Positions 46,084 to 56,246 of a DNA stretch of 64,000 nucleotides are shown piece after piece. The stretch spans positions 1 through 64,000 of the forward strand of contig NZ_RHJI01000007.1 in assembly GCF_004211955.1 (NCBI RefSeq), in the 5' to 3' direction. The notes under the pieces were generated by a model. The model was not told the origin of the DNA. It was given only the letters and a program-made list of their open reading frames with translations, and made no database searches. The first letter of the stretch is position 1. Every line of letters starts with the position of its first letter. The position numbers were made by a program, and so were the translations under genes. The DNA comes from Escherichia sp. E1V33. Its GTDB lineage: Bacteria > Pseudomonadota > Gammaproteobacteria > Enterobacterales > Enterobacteriaceae.

Positions 46084-46421
46084 AAAATTAGCTCCAAAAA
46101 ACGGCTTGTTATATGCAGATATTAACACCCTCTTCAATTGTTGCATCTGTTTCCATATTATTAACCATAAAATAAGTTAAATCTGTAGCAAAAATAAACC
46201 AACTTAAGATATTTAATGAGATTAACTCAGGTGTTTACCCTGGCTAATATAAAGGCATTTATATTAATCCTATATAAATAGATTAAGCCTACTACTAAAA
46301 ATTAACCAGTCCAAACCAGGAGTAGTAACGAGAAAAACAGGAATAGTAATCGTAGTTATCGACAACGATGGCAGATATAACACCCTGGTAGGGTGCTATA
46401 TCTGATGTGCATCGGGGATAA
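46084..46421. other. Intergenic region between the flagellar cluster and cadC
   Basis: About 340 bases without a gene; AT-rich over 46,150-46,300. It holds the cadC promoter (- strand). A hairpin (CAGATATAACACCCT / AGGGTGCTATATCTG, 46372-46404) lies 18 bases after the end of the MCP gene and probably ends the flagellar transcript, though it lacks a T run. Confidence 0.55.
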
Positions 46422-47942
46422 TCAAAGATCATTAATCGGTAATTTAAAGAAGGCGATCATTTCCTGTAATTGTCTGACCTGATCATGCAGACTCAGTGCG
46501 ATGGTTTCCGATTCGCCGACCAATATGCTATTACGCTGCGTCACGCTATCCATTTCAGTCAGTGCATACGCAACCTGCTGAATTCCCTTGCTCTGCTCTT
46601 CAGACGCCTGTGAGATATCATTCATAATGCTGTTGACATCATAAATGGCATCTACCATTTCATTAATCGTCTTACCCGCATTGGAAGCCAGCGCATTGCC
46701 TGTATTAACATGTTCAACGGCTGTGGTTATCAATTCATTGATTTCTTTTGCCGCACTGGCGCTGTTTTGAGCCAGATGCCGTACTTCACTGGCAACGACA
46801 GCAAATCCACGTCCATGATCTCCGGCTCTTGCCGCTTCAACAGCAGCATTAAGCGCCAGGATATATGTCTGGCGAGCGATGTCATCCACAACTTTGTTAA
46901 TTTCCGATATCTTTTTAACACTTTGCTCAATAGTACGGATGGTTTCCGTAACCGCCTGCGCCGCCGTCAGCCCTTCCTGTGCCGTCGTATTTGCCGCGCT
47001 GGCAAATTCATTCGCTTTTTTTGCGTTGTCAGCATTATGCGCGACTGTCGTACTAATCTCTTCCATATTGGCAGCCGTAAGCTGTAATGCCCCCGCCTGC
47101 TCCTCTGTACGAGTTGACAGGTCGCTGTTGCCATGCGCCATTTCATCAGTACTGTCACTGATTAATTCAATTGAACTTTTAAACGTTGTAAGGATTTCGC
47201 TTAAATTGAGCCGCATAGTATCCAGTTGCTCAATAACTTCGCCAATTTCGTTTTTCTGACCGATGTCTAAGGTATGGTTAAGTTCGCCATTAGAAATTAA
47301 AGAAAAGCATTCTTTAATGTATTCAAATCGTGAGAATACTTTATTTTTTAACCATAGCCAGCCAACAACCGATAATATTATCCAAAAACCGAAAGAGAAT
47401 ATACTAACATAATAAGAGTCAGTTAACAGACAGTTAATAATATCCTTAGCTTCAGGCTCATCATATTTATAGACATAATCATCCAGAGCATTTTCCTGAA
47501 TAACAAAATTATCGACCTCTTTTTGCACTTCACTCAGTCGACCCGAACTAAACGCCTTTTCAACATTTGCAAAAGCATTACTGACTGCCTGAGTGGATTT
47601 CGAACCAACTTTAGCATCATCAGAAATTACATTCAGATACTCATGGAAATAATTTTTAGCAGATTCCATGTTATGCATGGATTTACTATTGTCACGGTAA
47701 TCCCATTCTTCAAAGACAAGTTCAAGCGCTTGCCGTGTCTTTGACAATTTATTGATCTGATCTAAACCTGTCGTTAGCCTGAAAACGTTATTCTTAATCT
47801 CAATAAAATGATATAATGTTATAATATTTGACATAGTGAAGAGCAAAACAACAAAAGAAACGGCAATAATAAAAGTTGTTTTTAGAGATAATGAGTCAGG
47901 TAAGAACCTGAGCTTCTCGCTGATTTTTGATGAAAAAATCAT
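46422..47942 (-). CDS. Methyl-accepting chemotaxis protein, last gene of the mot-che operon
   Basis: A 506-aa transmembrane chemoreceptor. Membrane segments near residues 24-46 and 175-197 flank a periplasmic four-helix-type sensor of about 130 aa; a HAMP part and the long signalling helices follow. The hairpin tip reads [20 protein letters not shown]; nearly all MCPs have Asn instead of this Tyr ([17 protein letters not shown]). It ends FFKLPINDL, without the xWxxF pentapeptide that recruits CheR/CheB. It lies 43 bases after cheW, in the place of tar in the E. coli motAB-cheAW-tar arrangement. Ligand unknown. Confidence 0.9.
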   Translation of the reverse strand: MIFSSKISEKLRFLPDSLSLKTTFIIAVSFVVLLFTMSNIITLYHFIEIKNNVFRLTTGLDQINKLSKTRQALELVFEEWDYRDNSKSMHNMESAKNYFHEYLNVISDDAKVGSKSTQAVSNAFANVEKAFSSGRLSEVQKEVDNFVIQENALDDYVYKYDEPEAKDIINCLLTDSYYVSIFSFGFWIILSVVGWLWLKNKVFSRFEYIKECFSLISNGELNHTLDIGQKNEIGEVIEQLDTMRLNLSEILTTFKSSIELISDSTDEMAHGNSDLSTRTEEQAGALQLTAANMEEISTTVAHNADNAKKANEFASAANTTAQEGLTAAQAVTETIRTIEQSVKKISEINKVVDDIARQTYILALNAAVEAARAGDHGRGFAVVASEVRHLAQNSASAAKEINELITTAVEHVNTGNALASNAGKTINEMVDAIYDVNSIMNDISQASEEQSKGIQQVAYALTEMDSVTQRNSILVGESETIALSLHDQVRQLQEMIAFFKLPINDL

Positions 47943-47985
47943 TATTCACCTGACCTGTAAGCATGAAAATTACTAAAGCAACATT

Positions 47986-48495
47986 TTAGTCAACTGATAT
48001 TTCTGCTGTACGCTCAACCAATTGCATTTCTTCACTGTTAAGCAATTTTTCAATATCTACGAGAATAAGCATTCTGGAATCAAGCGTACCTAAGCCAAGC
48101 AAGTAATCCGTAGCTAATTTTGCGCCACTAAAATCAGGTGCCGGGCGAATTTGTTCGGGTGACAAGGAGAGCACATCAGAGACACCATCGACCACTATCC
48201 CAACTATTTTATTAGAAAAACTTAACACGATAACGACTGTGTTTTCATCAAATGCGACAGTGTCGAGATGAAATTTAACGCGAAAGTCAACTACAGGTAC
48301 AATAACGCCGCGAAGGTTTGTCACACCGGCAATAAAATCAGGGGTATTCGCAATGCGTGTAACACGTTCATAGCCGCGAATTTCCTGAACCTTTAATATC
48401 TCGATCCCATACTCTTCTTGTCCAAGAGTAAAAATTAAATATTCATTACCGACATTTTCTTTTGCCGACTGCTTATCGTTATCTGTGAGTTTCAT
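47986..48495 (-). CDS. cheW: Chemotaxis coupling protein CheW
   Basis: CheW links MCPs to the kinase CheA. The 169-aa SH3-like-fold protein has the conserved [56 protein letters not shown] and [10 protein letters not shown] segments seen in E. coli CheW. It starts 10 bases after the cheA stop and is followed by an MCP gene, so it is part of a motA-motB-cheA-cheW-MCP operon. Confidence 0.96.
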   Translation of the reverse strand: MKLTDNDKQSAKENVGNEYLIFTLGQEEYGIEILKVQEIRGYERVTRIANTPDFIAGVTNLRGVIVPVVDFRVKFHLDTVAFDENTVVIVLSFSNKIVGIVVDGVSDVLSLSPEQIRPAPDFSGAKLATDYLLGLGTLDSRMLILVDIEKLLNSEEMQLVERTAEISVD

Positions 48496-48505
48496 AATGT
48501 ATTCC

Positions 48506-50524
48506 TTAATTGAGAACCTTGCCGGAATCCACTATTGCAGGCGTCATTGCTGTTCTGGAATAAAGCGCAGCAACATCCAGGATCATAGCTACGCTGCCGT
48601 CCCCCAGAATAGTGGCAGCAGCAATTCCCGGCACCTTACGATAGTTTTGTTCGAGATTTTTGACGACAACCTGATGCTGACCAATCAGTTGATCAACCAG
48701 TAGCGCATAACGAACGCCAGCACTTTGCACGACGACCGCAATACCTTCATTTACACTCTGTAAATCACTCTGGATACCGAAAAGATTATTCAGCTCTATG
48801 AGGGCCAGATATTCCTCTCTGACTTTCAATACCAGCTCACCGCCGGACATTCTGTTTAACGGCATTTCCAGTAACATCAGCGATTCCATCACTGCGCCAA
48901 GCGGAAGAACATAAATTTCTGACCCAACGCGTACAGACATACCGTCCAGAATTGCCAGCGTCAGAGGTAATATTATCCGGATAGTGGTTCCACGCCCCTG
49001 CTCTGAATGGATTGTCACATGGCCGCCCATATCCTGAATGTTTCGTTTCACGACATCCATACCAACACCACGACCGGAGACATCGGTAACTTTCTCTGCG
49101 GTGGAGAAACCCGCTGCAAAAATGAGCATCCAGACTTCTTCATCGCTGGGGTTATCACTAATAGCGACGCCCTGCGCATGAGCGCGATTAAGGATTTTTT
49201 CTCTGTTGAGGCCGGCGCCATCATCCACGACTTCGATAACAATATTACCGCCGTGGTGCTCTGCCGATAGCGTCAGGCTACCGGTAGCAGGTTTACCATT
49301 AGCGAGCCTGACATCAATCGGCTCAATACCGTGATCCAGACTATTACGTACCAGATGTGTAAGAGGGTCGATAATGCGTTCGATTAAACTTTTATCCAGT
49401 TCAGCAGAACCGCCCCACAGCGTCAGTTCTACCTGTTTATTTAATTTATTAGCAAGATCATGAACTAAACGCGGAAAACGGCTGAAGACATATTCCATCG
49501 GCATCATACGGATCGACATCACCGATGCCTGCAAATCCCGTGCATTACGTTCGAGTTGCGCAATACTGTTAATCAGCGAATCGTACTGAGCAGGATCCAG
49601 CCCCGCAGATAACTGTGTAAGCATGGTCTGGGTGATAATAAGTTCACCGACCTGGTTAATTATCTGATCTACTTTTTCTACGGCGACACGAATACTACCG
49701 GATTCAGTACCTTGTTTACGGGATTCGCTGGCACCACGCAGTTTTCTTGCTGGCGCAGCGCCAGTCGGGGAACTGGCTGTTGCAGAAAATCCACTATCGT
49801 TTGTTTCTCCCGCAACACCGCCTGTATCCGGACAGGTATTTTCTACAAAATCGTCATCACAAACATCAATTGTGATTTGTTCTGGTTCCAGAATAAAACA
49901 TAATACCGCCAGAATATCATCCGCAGCGGTAGTGGTAAACATACGAGCCTGCAGGCTGCTTTTCTCAATTTTAAGATCCTGCAACTCGCCAAGATTTTTA
50001 AGTTCCTCAACAAGAGGTTCGAAATCCTTTTCTCCCAGATCCCTGAGGGTAATCTTTAAAATATCTTCTCCCGTTCCTGTATCTTTTTTACTTTCTTTTA
50101 TCGGCTCGGACTGAGTGTTGTTATTAACAGTGCCCTCCCTGGATTCCAGGGCCATCTGTCTCAGTGCCTCGCAAATATACCGGTAGCTGTCCTCATCCGG
50201 CGAGCGGGAAGATTTATATGCATCAAGTTGATCCTGCATAATATCCTTACTTTCTAAAAAAAGATTAATGATGCCTTCATTGAGCTGGAGTTTTCCGCTG
50301 CGGGCATCATCCAGAATATTTTCCAGAATATGCGTTGTTTCCTGCAATATGGTAAAACCAAATGTCCCCGCGCCGCCTTTAATCGAATGAGCGGCTCGGA
50401 AGATAGCGTTCAGGCTTTCCTTATCAGGCGTTCGCGGATTAAGCTCAAGCAAATGCCCTTCCATATCTGCCAATAGCTCATCGGCTTCATCAAAGAAAGT
50501 CTGATAAAAATCGCTGATATCCAT
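48506..50524 (-). CDS. cheA: Chemotaxis histidine kinase CheA
   Basis: A 672-aa kinase with the full CheA order: P1 with the phosphorylated His46 ([14 protein letters not shown], equal to E. coli His48), P2 for CheY/CheB docking (about 165-235), dimer domain P3, ATP-binding P4 ([13 protein letters not shown] box, [24 protein letters not shown]), and CheW-like P5. ATG 50524 is chosen because the frame upstream lies within motB; the motB stop ends two bases before. It is similar to, but clearly diverged from, E. coli CheA, so it may be a second, dedicated kinase if the strain also has the usual locus. Confidence 0.96.
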   Translation of the reverse strand: MDISDFYQTFFDEADELLADMEGHLLELNPRTPDKESLNAIFRAAHSIKGGAGTFGFTILQETTHILENILDDARSGKLQLNEGIINLFLESKDIMQDQLDAYKSSRSPDEDSYRYICEALRQMALESREGTVNNNTQSEPIKESKKDTGTGEDILKITLRDLGEKDFEPLVEELKNLGELQDLKIEKSSLQARMFTTTAADDILAVLCFILEPEQITIDVCDDDFVENTCPDTGGVAGETNDSGFSATASSPTGAAPARKLRGASESRKQGTESGSIRVAVEKVDQIINQVGELIITQTMLTQLSAGLDPAQYDSLINSIAQLERNARDLQASVMSIRMMPMEYVFSRFPRLVHDLANKLNKQVELTLWGGSAELDKSLIERIIDPLTHLVRNSLDHGIEPIDVRLANGKPATGSLTLSAEHHGGNIVIEVVDDGAGLNREKILNRAHAQGVAISDNPSDEEVWMLIFAAGFSTAEKVTDVSGRGVGMDVVKRNIQDMGGHVTIHSEQGRGTTIRIILPLTLAILDGMSVRVGSEIYVLPLGAVMESLMLLEMPLNRMSGGELVLKVREEYLALIELNNLFGIQSDLQSVNEGIAVVVQSAGVRYALLVDQLIGQHQVVVKNLEQNYRKVPGIAAATILGDGSVAMILDVAALYSRTAMTPAIVDSGKVLN

Positions 50525-50525
50525 C

Positions 50526-51485
50526 TTATTTCGTCTTCTCCTGAACAGGAATTTCGGACGCGGGGTGTAACGGCGGGTTAGCGGTGCCAAGTGTGCTGGA
50601 TGGCGCAGAGAGTTTTTGTTCTGTCACATCACTGTTAAGCAACTTATCCTCGTTCATAATTTCTTGTTCTTTCTCTTCACTCAGCACGAGGATACTGATA
50701 CGACGGTTGACGGGATCGTCTTTCGCTGTACCGGTCTGATTCATACTGTCAGCATCACCGATAACCTGTAAGAATTTGCCAACTTCCAGACCATGATTAA
50801 TAAGTATTCTTCTCGCCGCGTTAGCACGATCAACGGAAAGTTCCCAGTTGCTATAGCCTGCGTCGCCGCCGGCATAAGGCAACGAATCAGTATGTCCGGT
50901 TACCATTATGTGATTCGGTAATTGGTTCAAAACAGGCACTAATGCCTCCAGAATTCCGACCATATAGGTTTCCGGTGTCCAGCTACCAACTTTAAACATC
51001 GGGCGTTCCTGGCTGTCCGTTATCTGTATCAACAGTCCATTCGGGGTCAACGATAAACGTAAATTTGAACGGAATTTGTTCAGACGGGCATCCGTCTTCA
51101 TGATGTCGTGCAGCTTTGACTCTGCATGCTTCAGCGTTTTATTTCCCGAATAGAAATGATCTTCCTGCTTTTGCAAAACAGTTTTCTGAACTTCCCCATT
51201 CTGATGAACAACATCCTCGCCACCGCCGGGAATAATACTTTGGCTCTGAGTATCTTTGTCGCCATGTTCGGCCATAGGTACGCCGATGGGGATTTTGAAA
51301 TACTCTGCAAGCTGATGACGCTGCTCTGGCGTGGAGGAAGAAACCAGCCACATAACCAAAAAAAAGGACATCATGGCAGTCATAAAATCGGCATAAGCAA
51401 TTTTCCACGAACCACCATGTAAACCTTCTTTTTTATTACCTGAGCGTCTTACAACAACAATGTTGCCGGTCCCGTTGTTCTTCAT
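50526..51485 (-). CDS. motB: Flagellar stator protein MotB
   Basis: A 319-aa stator subunit that ties the motor to peptidoglycan. The single membrane helix holds the proton-carrying Asp in WKIAYADFMTAMMSFFLVMW, the H+-type (MotB, not PomB) signature. The C-terminal OmpA-like peptidoglycan-binding domain has the conserved VTGHTDSLPYAGGDAGYSNW and NRRISILVL. Its start overlaps the motA stop by four bases. The C-terminal tail is Pro/Ser/Glu-rich as in E. coli. Confidence 0.96.
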   Translation of the reverse strand: MKNNGTGNIVVVRRSGNKKEGLHGGSWKIAYADFMTAMMSFFLVMWLVSSSTPEQRHQLAEYFKIPIGVPMAEHGDKDTQSQSIIPGGGEDVVHQNGEVQKTVLQKQEDHFYSGNKTLKHAESKLHDIMKTDARLNKFRSNLRLSLTPNGLLIQITDSQERPMFKVGSWTPETYMVGILEALVPVLNQLPNHIMVTGHTDSLPYAGGDAGYSNWELSVDRANAARRILINHGLEVGKFLQVIGDADSMNQTGTAKDDPVNRRISILVLSEEKEQEIMNEDKLLNSDVTEQKLSAPSSTLGTANPPLHPASEIPVQEKTK

Positions 51486-52375
51486 GGGGCCTCACCTGTG
51501 GAAGAATTATTGGCCGAATATTTCGCCTGGCGAACATGTTCCTCAAGCTCGGCAAAGCCCGGACGTTCGCTGGTAAAGAGGGTTTTTCGACCGAACTCAA
51601 CCGCAATTTGCGGCGCAGAACCATGAATACATGACAGCAACGTAGTTTTAATACACTGAAGCATTTTTATTTGCTCGGCACTTTTCTGCCGTAACAGAGA
51701 CGCCAGCGGAAGCACCAAACCATAGGCCAGTAGGATCCCTAAAAAGGTTCCCACCATCGCATGGGCTATCAAAGCACCAAGTTCAGCGGCGGGTTTATCT
51801 ACTGCGCTAAGGGCGTTTACGACCCCCATAACGGCCGCCACAATACCGAATGCCGGTAAAGCATCACCTGCAGTCTGCAAACTGTGAACCGTTGTTTCAT
51901 ATTCCATTTCGCAGGTTTCAATTTCCTCATCCATTAAAGATTCCATTTCAAAGGCGTTCATACTGCCACTGATCATCAGTCGCAGGTAATCAACCATAAA
52001 ATTCATCACGCTTTTATCTTTCAATAAGCGGGGATAAGAAGAAAAAATATCACTGCTTTCAGGATCTTCAATATCATTTTCCAGTGACATTAGCCCTTTT
52101 TGACGTCCTTTACTTAGCAGTAAAAACATCATGGCCAGTAAATCCATGTACATTTCTTTTGAGTAAAGTGCCTTAGCCCGGAATAAGACAGGAAATGTTT
52201 TTATAGTTGAACGAATAGCCTTGCCATTATTACCAACGATAAATGCACCCAGACCTGCGCCAGCGATAATCAAAAATTCGGTTGGCTGATATAATGACAT
52301 CAGATATCCTCCGGCGAGGACATAACCACCAAACACAGTCACAAAAACTACAAAATATCCTAATAAAACAAGCAT
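51482..52375 (-). CDS. motA: Flagellar stator protein MotA
   Basis: A 297-aa stator subunit with four membrane helices (near residues 2-21, 33-50, 170-190 and 202-222) and a large cytoplasmic loop that contacts FliG. The conserved GDALPAFGIVAAVMGVVNAL and GTFLGILLAYGLVLPLAS helices with the proton-channel prolines are present. It starts the motA-motB-cheA-cheW-MCP operon; a 237-base gap separates it from fliA. No clean sigma-28 promoter was found in that gap. Confidence 0.96.
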   Translation of the reverse strand: MLVLLGYFVVFVTVFGGYVLAGGYLMSLYQPTEFLIIAGAGLGAFIVGNNGKAIRSTIKTFPVLFRAKALYSKEMYMDLLAMMFLLLSKGRQKGLMSLENDIEDPESSDIFSSYPRLLKDKSVMNFMVDYLRLMISGSMNAFEMESLMDEEIETCEMEYETTVHSLQTAGDALPAFGIVAAVMGVVNALSAVDKPAAELGALIAHAMVGTFLGILLAYGLVLPLASLLRQKSAEQIKMLQCIKTTLLSCIHGSAPQIAVEFGRKTLFTSERPGFAELEEHVRQAKYSANNSSTGEAP

Positions 52376-52612
52376 GTTCGCTCCTTACCATCGGTCATGC
52401 CTGGTATAAAAAAGGCTGACAGAGATGTTCACTACGATGAAAAACTACCGAACATCCCGACGGCAGCGTAAACAACGACAAAGAGAAATCTCTATCGTGA
52501 TAATAAAATCACGAAGGCGAATGCTCATGGTTGCATATCTGTACAGGAGGAACGACAATCACATATTAGATAATAATATCTGTAACTGAATGACCAACCT
52601 CAGGACATCAAG

Positions 52613-53350
52613 TTATTGCAGATTAATATCTGCATGCATTTCAAGCCTTGCTCTTAATCTTTTGATTGTCTGACTGTGTAATTGGCTGATGCGTGTTTCT
52701 GTCACAGATAACAAGAGGCCAATCTCTTTCATATTAAGATCCTGCTGATAATACAGATTTAATAGAAACTGCTCTCGCTCGGGTAACTGCTGAATTTCTT
52801 CACTAATTTTCTGCATAAGATCTTTACGCAGAATATCGTTTAAAGGATTTTCCTCATCAGTTTGAAATTCAGAAAGTTCGAACCCTTCAACCCCATCTTC
52901 CATCAGCTCATCAAGCGAACATATCAGGCTTGAGTTTGTTTCCTGTAAAACAGTCTGGTAATCCTGCAGCGACATTTCCAGTTCCGCTGCGACTTCTTGT
53001 TCTGTCGCTGCATTGCCGGTTCGCTGTTCCACGCGAGCTATCGCTGCGCTAACTTCACGCGATTTTCGCCTTATGCGGCGCGGCGCCCAGTCATTTTCAC
53101 GCAGTTCATCAATGAATGCCCAGCGAACACGCTGCGCCAGAAAAACTTTCAGTTTCACCCCCATACTGGGATCAAACTGATCGACTGCGTTCATCACTGC
53201 TATTGCACCAGCCTGCATCAGGTCATCCAGTTCAACCCCGGCAGGGAGTCGAGCTTGCAATTTAAGGGCTTCGTGGCGGACCAATCCGCCAAATTGCGCC
53301 CATAAATCACTCTTATTATATGTTACAGCCAGATTATATAACCCCTTCAC
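52613..53350 (-). CDS. fliA: Flagellar sigma factor FliA (sigma-28)
   Basis: Sigma factor for late flagellar and chemotaxis genes. Region 2 (GGLVRHEALKLQARLPAGVE, ELDDLMQAGAIAVMNAVDQF), region 3 and region 4 (LPEREQFLLNLYYQQDLNMK, VTETRISQLHSQTIKRLRAR) are all present and full length. The start is uncertain: I use GTG 53350 (245 aa), which begins close to the E. coli start and has GGAA nine bases before; the frame is open to an upstream GTG at 53410. It is more diverged from E. coli FliA than the hook genes are, so promoter preference may differ. It lies between MCP and motA genes, an unusual place for fliA. Confidence 0.93.
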   Translation of the reverse strand: MKGLYNLAVTYNKSDLWAQFGGLVRHEALKLQARLPAGVELDDLMQAGAIAVMNAVDQFDPSMGVKLKVFLAQRVRWAFIDELRENDWAPRRIRRKSREVSAAIARVEQRTGNAATEQEVAAELEMSLQDYQTVLQETNSSLICSLDELMEDGVEGFELSEFQTDEENPLNDILRKDLMQKISEEIQQLPEREQFLLNLYYQQDLNMKEIGLLLSVTETRISQLHSQTIKRLRARLEMHADINLQ

Positions 53351-53525
53351 TTTACCATATTCCGTATTATTACAATGAAGGCTTATTATTCGGCATTCCC
53401 GGGTAATCACATAGCCTGATAAAAGCGATTAAAGTGAAACATATCAGGACTTCAATAATCAAAGGTAAATTCATCTTTTATATACCTAATAATTATCCTG
53501 ATATGTATCTTACTATTATTTTAAT

Positions 53526-55178
53526 TTAGAATGATTCCCACTCATCATCTGACTGAATTGGTGTTTTTTTCGATACATCAGGTAATACATGTTTTCTGGT
53601 TTGTTTTTTAACATTCCAGGAACGTTTATCTTTTTCTTCTTCGACAACAAAAGAAGAAACCATATTATCCAATTCCCCGGCATTCGTTTCGACATCACTG
53701 GTGGTTTTAGCGGCCTGCTCTACCATCGCAGCATTTTGTTGCGTAACCAGATCCATTTCATTGATTGCCTGCGCAATCTGGCTTATGCCGATACTTTGCT
53801 CATCAGAAGCTGAGGTAATTTCTGCCATGATATCAGTAACCTGAATGACAGATTTGACGATCTCCTTCATCGATTCCCCGGCGACAACCATCTCCTGAGA
53901 ACCGGTATTCATGTTGGCGACACAAGTATTAATCAGCAAACGAATCTCTTTTGCTGCATCTGCGCTACGTTTAGCCAGGTTGCGAACTTCACCGGCAACA
54001 ACGGCAAACCCGCGCCCCTGTTCACCTGCACGCGCCGCTTCTACTGCCGCGTTCAACGCCAGAATATTGGTCTGATTAGCAATGCTGTCGATAACGCCGT
54101 TGATATCTGCAATCTGGCGGGAACTGTCTGATATTTCACGCATAATTCCGTCAAGATTACTCATCACATCACCGCCGTTGCGTGCGCTAATGCTGGCGCT
54201 TTCTGCAAGTTGTCTGGCGCTGTGGGCGTTATCGGCGTTCTGACGAACGGTGATTTTTAGCTCTTCCATACTGGCAGCAGTTTGCTGCAGTGCAGAAGCC
54301 TGTTCTTCCGTGCGTGATGACAAGTCATTGTTGCTACTAGCAATTTCATGAACATTATGGTAAATCTGCTTCACGCCGCCACGGATGCCATTAACCGTTT
54401 CCGTCAGCGACAAACGCATTTTTTCAACTTCAGCCAGCATTAAGCCGATTTCATTCAGATTACCAATTTTTGTCTGATGGCTCAGGTCGCCGCTGGCTAT
54501 TGCCCTGAACGCCTCTTTTGCCATCTCAAGTCGTTGAAAAAGATTGCGTTTCAACCAGATCCGCGAAACTAAAAATATTACAAAGCCCAGCAATAGCGTA
54601 ATCACCGAGATGGTGGTTATTCTTTGCGTTTCTATGTCTGACTCGACATTAAATTTGTTGGTAACACGAGCGGCTTCGTCCAGATAAGCGTCAATACTAG
54701 TGCGTAATGCATGTTGCACGTCCATATCGTCAGCAACGATATTGCCTGGATAATCTTCCGGATGCGTGATGAATCCCATTTTATTGGTTTCTCTGTCCAG
54801 AGCATCCTCAAAGCTTTTTTTGACAACCAGCGCCCGGTTATGTTCTTCCTGGGTGGTGAACGGCTTATCCATAAACTGGCTGATTAGCTTACGTGATTTA
54901 TTTAACACATCACGATAAGTATCTATTTCATCCTGAGTAATTTCTTGTTTGGTAATATTGTGCATCATCAGCGAATTAATTCCGCTGAAACTGTCAAGCG
55001 TATAGATAGCCGCCATCATCAGAGATTCATTCTTATCCAGAGATAAGATGGCTCTGTCAAAATTCCTTGATGCGTTATTTGAGTTCACATAACTCAAACC
55101 GGATACCAACACGAGAAATAAGATGAACATACCCAGCAGGATATTCATCCAGGTCGAAATATTAAAGTGTTTTAACAT
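53526..55178 (-). CDS. Methyl-accepting chemotaxis protein with CheR/CheB tether
   Basis: A 550-aa chemoreceptor with membrane segments near residues 10-32 and 192-212, a periplasmic ligand domain of about 160 aa, a HAMP domain, and a canonical signalling tip ([20 protein letters not shown]). It ends in EWESF, matching the xWxxF pentapeptide to which CheR and CheB bind in Tar and Tsr. It lies between flgL and fliA on the same strand. With this tether it can assist methylation of the second receptor, which lacks it. Ligand unknown. Confidence 0.93.
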   Translation of the reverse strand: MLKHFNISTWMNILLGMFILFLVLVSGLSYVNSNNASRNFDRAILSLDKNESLMMAAIYTLDSFSGINSLMMHNITKQEITQDEIDTYRDVLNKSRKLISQFMDKPFTTQEEHNRALVVKKSFEDALDRETNKMGFITHPEDYPGNIVADDMDVQHALRTSIDAYLDEAARVTNKFNVESDIETQRITTISVITLLLGFVIFLVSRIWLKRNLFQRLEMAKEAFRAIASGDLSHQTKIGNLNEIGLMLAEVEKMRLSLTETVNGIRGGVKQIYHNVHEIASSNNDLSSRTEEQASALQQTAASMEELKITVRQNADNAHSARQLAESASISARNGGDVMSNLDGIMREISDSSRQIADINGVIDSIANQTNILALNAAVEAARAGEQGRGFAVVAGEVRNLAKRSADAAKEIRLLINTCVANMNTGSQEMVVAGESMKEIVKSVIQVTDIMAEITSASDEQSIGISQIAQAINEMDLVTQQNAAMVEQAAKTTSDVETNAGELDNMVSSFVVEEEKDKRSWNVKKQTRKHVLPDVSKKTPIQSDDEWESF

Positions 55179-55274
55179 GATTTCTTAACCAAAGTAAAAA
55201 ATACCCTACTGGTAAGTGATTACCCTAATAATAGATATATTTCCCCTTCCCTGAATCAGGTCAGGGTTCAATAT

Positions 55275-56210
55275 TTACCCAAGCGTTTTGAATATAGAAA
55301 GCTGCTGCATTGCCTGAAAAACGCTCATGGATGAATTTAAAGCAAATTCAGACATTTTCGATTCAGATAATACGCTGATCATGGTGTCCCAGTCAGAACC
55401 GGTTGATTCCTGCAGTCGACTCTGTACGGTAATCGCCTGAGTATCAGCACTGCTTCCCAGCGTTTCCAGCTGTTGCAGACTTGAGCCTACACGCGCCTGG
55501 ATTTTTCCCAGGTTATCAATGGCTTTATGTACATCAGTATTGGTTTGCCCAATGGTTTCTTCAAACGTTTTACGTTCAGCGTCGTTCGGGTTTTCCGGCA
55601 GATTATTTAACGCGTCAATGGTCTTCTGTAAGGATTGCAGGATATTATCGCCCGTTACCGCATCAGTCGGGAAAAGCGCATCACCTGTCGTACCGGTCTG
55701 CATTTCCGTACTGTCTGACACATTCTGTGTCATTGGCGTCGTACCGCCAACGTAGGTGCCATCGGCCTGAAACGGTGCAGCACCTGTTTTATAGCCCGCA
55801 AAAATGTACTGTCCATCGCTGTTTTTGCTGTTCGCCAGGTCGAGCAAACGGCTGCGGATCCCGGATAATTCTGTCGCCAGCGCTTCGCGGTCCGCTTTGC
55901 TGTACGTTTCAGATCCCGCCTGAACAATTTTGCCAGCAAGGTCTTCGGTCAGTAAGCCGGATATAGACGTCAGCGTGTTATCTTCCTGCCCGAGGGCATC
56001 CTGAGCATATTTTCTTGCAGTATCAAACTCGCCCAGACGTGAAAGCGCATTTTGATACATCACCGCCTGTGATGCCTGACCTGGATCGTCAGACGGTTTC
56101 AACAGAGTCTGACCGGCAGAAAGGCGCACGGAGAGATCGTTATAATTGGTCATGGCTTTAGACATACTGTCTAACTGACGCTGATACATAAAACTGGTGC
56201 TAAGGCGCAT
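55275..56210 (-). CDS. flgL: Hook-filament junction protein FlgL
   Basis: A 311-aa HAP3, joining hook and filament. The flagellin-like N-terminal helix RLSTSFMYQRQLDSMSKAMT and SAGQTLLKPSDDPGQASQAV, and the C-terminal coiled coil ending AMQQLSIFKTLG are typical; the length is close to E. coli FlgL (317). It follows flgK by 36 bases. A small hairpin lies just after its stop (about 55,248-55,267). Confidence 0.95.
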   Translation of the reverse strand: MRLSTSFMYQRQLDSMSKAMTNYNDLSVRLSAGQTLLKPSDDPGQASQAVMYQNALSRLGEFDTARKYAQDALGQEDNTLTSISGLLTEDLAGKIVQAGSETYSKADREALATELSGIRSRLLDLANSKNSDGQYIFAGYKTGAAPFQADGTYVGGTTPMTQNVSDSTEMQTGTTGDALFPTDAVTGDNILQSLQKTIDALNNLPENPNDAERKTFEETIGQTNTDVHKAIDNLGKIQARVGSSLQQLETLGSSADTQAITVQSRLQESTGSDWDTMISVLSESKMSEFALNSSMSVFQAMQQLSIFKTLG

Positions 56211-56246
56211 AGCGATTATCTCAAAATAGAATATGTCAGTGACGTA

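Noticed and set aside
52376-52612. Sigma-28 promoter before motA
   Set aside because: The best candidate (CACGATAG as -10 on the - strand near 52,500) has no matching -35 element at the required distance.
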